Assembly: GCA_009703845.1 (NCBI GenBank)
Contig: WLFI01000002.1
Location: forward strand, 1 to 16,114
DNA length: 16,114 nucleotides
From: Actinomycetota bacterium
GTDB lineage: Bacteria > Actinomycetota > Actinomycetes > Actinomycetales > Microbacteriaceae
Direction: 5' to 3'
Shown: positions 14,249 through 16,114 of the stretch, one piece after another
Position numbering within the stretch: position 1 is the stretch's first letter
Layout of the letters: each line of letters opens with the position of its first letter
Notes under the pieces: model-generated
The model's input: only the letters and a program-made list of their open reading frames with translations
Database searches by the model: none
Told to the model about the DNA's origin: nothing
Made by a program: the position numbers and the translations under genes

Positions 14249-14320
14249 CGCCCCTAGCAGGATTCGAACCTGCGCTTTCGCCTCCGGAGAGCGACGCTCT
14301 ATCCCCTGAGCTATAGGGGC
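14249..14320 (-). tRNA. tRNA-Arg (CCG)
   Basis: A 72-nt cloverleaf on the minus strand, including discriminator base G, without encoded CCA. Acceptor arms GCCCCTA and TAGGGGC pair fully; the D stem is GCTC/GAGC; the anticodon arm TCGCT-CTCCGGA-GGCGA gives anticodon CCG, which reads CGG codons; the T arm is GCAGG-TTCGAAT-CCTGC. A TAGGCT box at 14334-14339 lies 13 bases upstream. The dedA gene follows on the same strand after one base. Confidence 0.96.
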
Positions 14321-14330
14321 CAGGGTTGGT

Positions 14331-14360
14331 TTTAGCCTATCAGCGGGTGTCGCCTAGGCT
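14331..14360 (+). promoter_or_regulatory. Promoter of the GH32-like gene
   Basis: TTTAGC at 14331-14336, 18 bp, TAGGCT at 14355-14360; GAGGAG at 14388-14393 is the ribosome site, five bases before the ATG at 14399. The -35 box overlaps the -10 box of the tRNA-Arg promoter on the other strand, so the two promoters would compete or be co-regulated. Confidence 0.4.
14334..14339 (-). promoter_or_regulatory. -10 box of tRNA-Arg (and probably dedA)
   Basis: TAGGCT on the minus strand would start transcription near 14327, seven bases before the tRNA 5' end. No other promoter is visible for dedA, since the region between is the tRNA itself. The -35 box is unclear. Confidence 0.45.
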
Positions 14361-14398
14361 TTAGGCAAACACAGCGGCACAGCATCCGAGGAGAACTC

Positions 14399-15349
14399 AT
14401 GGCACTTCGTCTTGAAGACAAATGGATTTGGGATTCTTGGTATGTTTTCGATGGGCAGCGGTACCACGCCTTCTATCTGCACGCCAGCCGAGCGCTCGGC
14501 GACCCGGTGCGTCGCCACAGAAACCCGATCGTTGGCCATGCAGTTTCTGACGACCTAACCAACTGGACCGTCGTGCGAGACGCGCTGATTGTTTCTGACT
14601 CACCGGCCTTCGACTCGTGGACCACCTGGACCGGCTCGGTGATTCGCGACGATAACGGCCTGTGGTGGATGTTTTACACCGGCACCAGTCGTGAAGACGG
14701 GGGAGACGTGCAAACCATCGGTGCGGCTACCTCGGCCGACCTTATGGAGTGGACCAAAGTGTCGAGCGAGCCGATGGTGTCGGCCGATGCGCGTTGGTAC
14801 GAAAAGCTCGACAAAACAATCTGGCACGATGAAGCGTGGCGTGACCCTTGGGTGTTCCGTTTCGAAAACGACCCGAGCACTTGGCACATGCTGGTCACAG
14901 CTCGCGCCAACCACGGCGAGCCTGCCACCCGAGGTGTACTCGGGCACGCGACATCCACCGATTTATTGAACTGGGATGTTCAACCCCCACTTTCTTCGCC
15001 CGGGCAAGGTTTCGGCCAACTCGAGGTTTTTCAGTTTGAGATTGTCGACGGCGTGCCCGTGCTGGTTTTTTGCTGCGGCTGGCGCGAGTTGAGCGCAGAG
15101 CGACTTGCCGAATTTGGGCAGCGCGACGCAACCTATTCGGTGGCCGTGCGTGCCGACCTGACCCAGATCGATTTCAACAAGGCCAAAGCATTCGAAGACC
15201 CATTGGTTTATGCGGCTCGAATCGTCAAGGGCAGAGATGGCTGGTACTTGATCGGCTTTGTAAACGAGGTTGACGGCCAGTTTGTTGGCGAACTCTGCGA
15301 CCCGGTGCCGGTGACTGCGACAGTTGAAGCCGGTTTGGTGCGGCGCTAG
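14399..15349 (+). CDS. Cytoplasmic GH32/GH68-like beta-propeller glycoside hydrolase (putative)
   Basis: A 316-residue protein without signal peptide or membrane helix. Its blade pattern and motifs match the five-bladed propeller enzymes of clan GH-J (with distant likeness to GH43): W-I-W-D-S-W near 9-14 with candidate nucleophile Asp12, W-T-G-S (77-80), M-F-Y-T-G-T-S-R (91-98), W-R-D-P-W-V-F (147-153, the R-D-P transition-state motif with Asp149) and Q-L-E-V-F-Q-F-E around 207-214, where Glu209 may be the general acid. The repeated S-x-D-L-x-x-W phrase (50-56, 112-118, 186-192) marks successive blades. Classical GH32 enzymes are longer because of a C-terminal beta-sandwich, absent here. It may hydrolyse a fructoside or related sugar inside the cell; the substrate cannot be read from sequence. 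The sugar-transport gene 201 bp downstream on the same strand supports a role in sugar use. Confidence 0.75.
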   Translation: MALRLEDKWIWDSWYVFDGQRYHAFYLHASRALGDPVRRHRNPIVGHAVSDDLTNWTVVRDALIVSDSPAFDSWTTWTGSVIRDDNGLWWMFYTGTSREDGGDVQTIGAATSADLMEWTKVSSEPMVSADARWYEKLDKTIWHDEAWRDPWVFRFENDPSTWHMLVTARANHGEPATRGVLGHATSTDLLNWDVQPPLSSPGQGFGQLEVFQFEIVDGVPVLVFCCGWRELSAERLAEFGQRDATYSVAVRADLTQIDFNKAKAFEDPLVYAARIVKGRDGWYLIGFVNEVDGQFVGELCDPVPVTATVEAGLVRR

Positions 15350-15386
15350 CGACCGTGGCCGCGAGCATAAAGCTCATCAAATCCCG

Positions 15387-15430
15387 TTGTAAAAAATTGT
15401 CAACTTAGACTCGATTTGTAAAAATTGTAA
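15387..15430 (+). repeat. Two AT-rich near-identical direct repeats before the sugar ABC gene
   Basis: TTGTAAAAAATTGTCAA begins at 15387 and TTGTAAAAATTGTAA at 15416, 29 bp apart. They are much more AT-rich than their surroundings and share the TTGTAA half-site of the operators that follow, so they may be auxiliary binding sites or an UP-like element. Confidence 0.45.
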
Positions 15431-15440
15431 GCGTTTACAA
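15425..15440 (+). promoter_or_regulatory. LacI-family-like operator 1
   Basis: TTGTAAGCGTTTACAA: arms TTGTAA and TTACAA are perfect inverted repeats around GCGT, very close to LacI/CcpA-type sites. Its left arm coincides with the likely -35 box of the promoter at 15425-15454, so binding would repress. Confidence 0.7.
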
Positions 15441-15454
15441 CTTTTCGATAACGT
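15425..15454 (+). promoter_or_regulatory. Likely promoter of the sugar ABC operon
   Basis: TTGTAA at 15425-15430, 18 bp, TAACGT at 15449-15454, giving a start near 15461 and a leader of about 90 nt. A second TANNNT box, TAGATT at 15491-15496, is possible but has no -35 partner. Confidence 0.45.
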
Positions 15455-15467
15455 TCCCGTTTCGCAA

Positions 15468-15483
15468 CTAAAAACGCTTACAA
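15468..15483 (+). promoter_or_regulatory. LacI-family-like operator 2 (one good half-site)
   Basis: CTAAAAACGCTTACAA matches the reverse complement of operator 1 in 13 of 16 positions; the right half is perfect and the left half is decayed. The centres of the two operators are 43 bp apart, close to four helical turns, which suits binding on one face of the DNA and looping. Confidence 0.55.
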
Positions 15484-15500
15484 AGTGCTCTAGATTTTGT

Positions 15501-15535
15501 GGCAGACGGCTTTGCAAGAGCTCTGCCGTTTTCTT
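15501..15535 (+). promoter_or_regulatory. Leader hairpin followed by a T-rich run (attenuator-like)
   Basis: GGCAGA (15501-15506) pairs with TCTGCC (15522-15527), with an inner GCT/AGC stem after a two-base bulge. The same 3' arm can instead use GCCGT (15525-15529) to pair with ACGGC (15506-15510). TTTTCTT follows at 15529-15535, just before the ribosome site AAAGGA (15539-15544). Confidence 0.45.
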
Positions 15536-15550
15536 AGGAAAGGAAACCAC

Positions 15551-16114
15551 ATGAAGAAGGGTATGCGCCTAGTCGCAGCTGCTGCTGCAGCTTCGCTCGC
15601 AACCGTCGGACTGGCTGCCTGTGCTCCATCGACCCCTGCCGGTGACGGCAAAGTCACCATTTTTGGTGGCTACGGTGAGGCTGACGCAAAGGCATTTCAG
15701 GAGACTCTAACCGAGTTCGGTGACGCTAACGGCATCGAAATCACCTTCACTTCGCTTGCATCGTTCGACACGGACATCAAGGTGAAGATCGAAGCTGGTC
15801 AAGAGCCAGACATCGCACTATGGCCACAGCCAGGTGGTCTAAAGGGTCTAGTTGACAACCTAGTTCCACTAGACGAGGTCTACGACGTTACCAAGTCGAC
15901 CTCGACTTTGGTTCCTGGTTGGGACTCACTTGCACAGGTTGACGGCAAGATCTACGGTCTTCCAGTTTCAGCCAACATGAAGACTCTGGTCTTCTACAAC
16001 CCATCTGCATTCGCTGCAAATGGTTACAGCGTTCCTACCACCGATGCTGAGCTTGTTGCTCTTGAAGAGCAAATCAAGGCTGACGGCAGCGGTTACCCAT
16101 GGTGTGCAGGTATC
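15551..16114 (+). CDS. Sugar ABC transporter substrate-binding lipoprotein, N-terminal part (runs off right edge)
   Basis: 188 codons are open to the window end. M-K-K-G-M-R-L-V starts a signal peptide whose lipobox L-A-A-C gives a lipidated Cys24, so the mature protein is anchored outside the membrane. K-V-T-I-F-G-G-Y-G-E begins the extracellular solute-binding fold; K-I-E-A-G-Q-E-P-D-I-A-L-W-P-Q-P-G near 78-94, D-G-K-I-Y-G-L-P-V-S-A-N near 131-142 and the final Y-P-W-C-A-G-I resemble alpha-glucoside-type (AglE-like) binding proteins. The ATG has AAAGGA six bases upstream. Codon use differs from neighbouring genes: more GCT/GCA, GGT and Leu CTA, fewer GCC/GGC, as in highly expressed genes. 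The permease genes would be expected to the right of the window. Confidence 0.85.
   Translation, partial: MKKGMRLVAAAAAASLATVGLAACAPSTPAGDGKVTIFGGYGEADAKAFQETLTEFGDANGIEITFTSLASFDTDIKVKIEAGQEPDIALWPQPGGLKGLVDNLVPLDEVYDVTKSTSTLVPGWDSLAQVDGKIYGLPVSANMKTLVFYNPSAFAANGYSVPTTDAELVALEEQIKADGSGYPWCAGI

Noticed and set aside
1..16114. Mobile elements, CRISPR arrays, phage genes, toxin-antitoxin pairs
   Set aside because: No transposase, integrase, regularly spaced repeats or paired small genes were seen; both tRNA genes lack flanking duplicated 3' ends that would mark an integration site.

Overview
The window looks like a piece of an actinobacterial chromosome, most likely from a small-genome member of the Microbacteriaceae (perhaps a freshwater lineage of the Rhodoluna/Aquiluna kind; this is inference). 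The evidence is the moderate-to-high GC content, the Lon-like PDZ protease next to a UPF0182 giant membrane protein, a DUF3039 protein, an ACT-domain malic enzyme, the murI-rph-rdgB cluster, frequent GTG/TTG starts, and -10 boxes of TANNNT type, several of them placed so that transcripts would be leaderless. It is mostly core genome, densely packed, with no mobile element, CRISPR array or phage remnant.

Layout. Bases 1-1818 (minus strand) carry the start of a conserved hypothetical gene that runs off the left edge and, upstream of it, a DUF2342-type 'zinc-dependent metalloprotease' whose zinc motif is degenerate. Divergent from these, 1979-5989 (plus) hold a membrane-anchored Lon-like PDZ protease and a seven-helix UPF0182 protein. 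An initiator tRNA with its own promoter and a strong terminator follows (6018-6170). Next come a secreted PKD-like protein, an HtrA-type serine protease with a TTG start, a malic enzyme and a small zinc-ribbon-like DUF3039 protein (6232-10008). The last of these converges on nicotinate phosphoribosyltransferase (minus), the two ends sharing a palindrome that spans both stop codons. From an 80-bp divergent promoter region start pncB (minus) and murI-rph-rdgB (plus). rdgB converges on a DedA membrane protein whose ATG begins one base after a tRNA-Arg(CCG) gene on the same strand. The right end (14399-16114) is a sugar-use locus: a cytoplasmic GH32-like beta-propeller enzyme, then a 200-bp control region with LacI-family-like operators and a leader hairpin, then the start of an alpha-glucoside-type ABC transporter binding lipoprotein cut by the window end.

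How the parts may fit together: three envelope or quality-control functions (Lon-like protease, UPF0182, HtrA) sit close together; murI supplies D-glutamate for the wall while rph and rdgB do tRNA trimming and nucleotide-pool cleaning; the GH32-like enzyme may split, inside the cell, sugars imported by the transporter that begins at 15551. I found no clearly new multi-gene system. The more unusual signals are regulatory: the tRNA-Arg/dedA junction, a tiny possible leaderless ORF before the malic enzyme, the shared 'GCATCC' leader motif, and the layered control region of the sugar operon.
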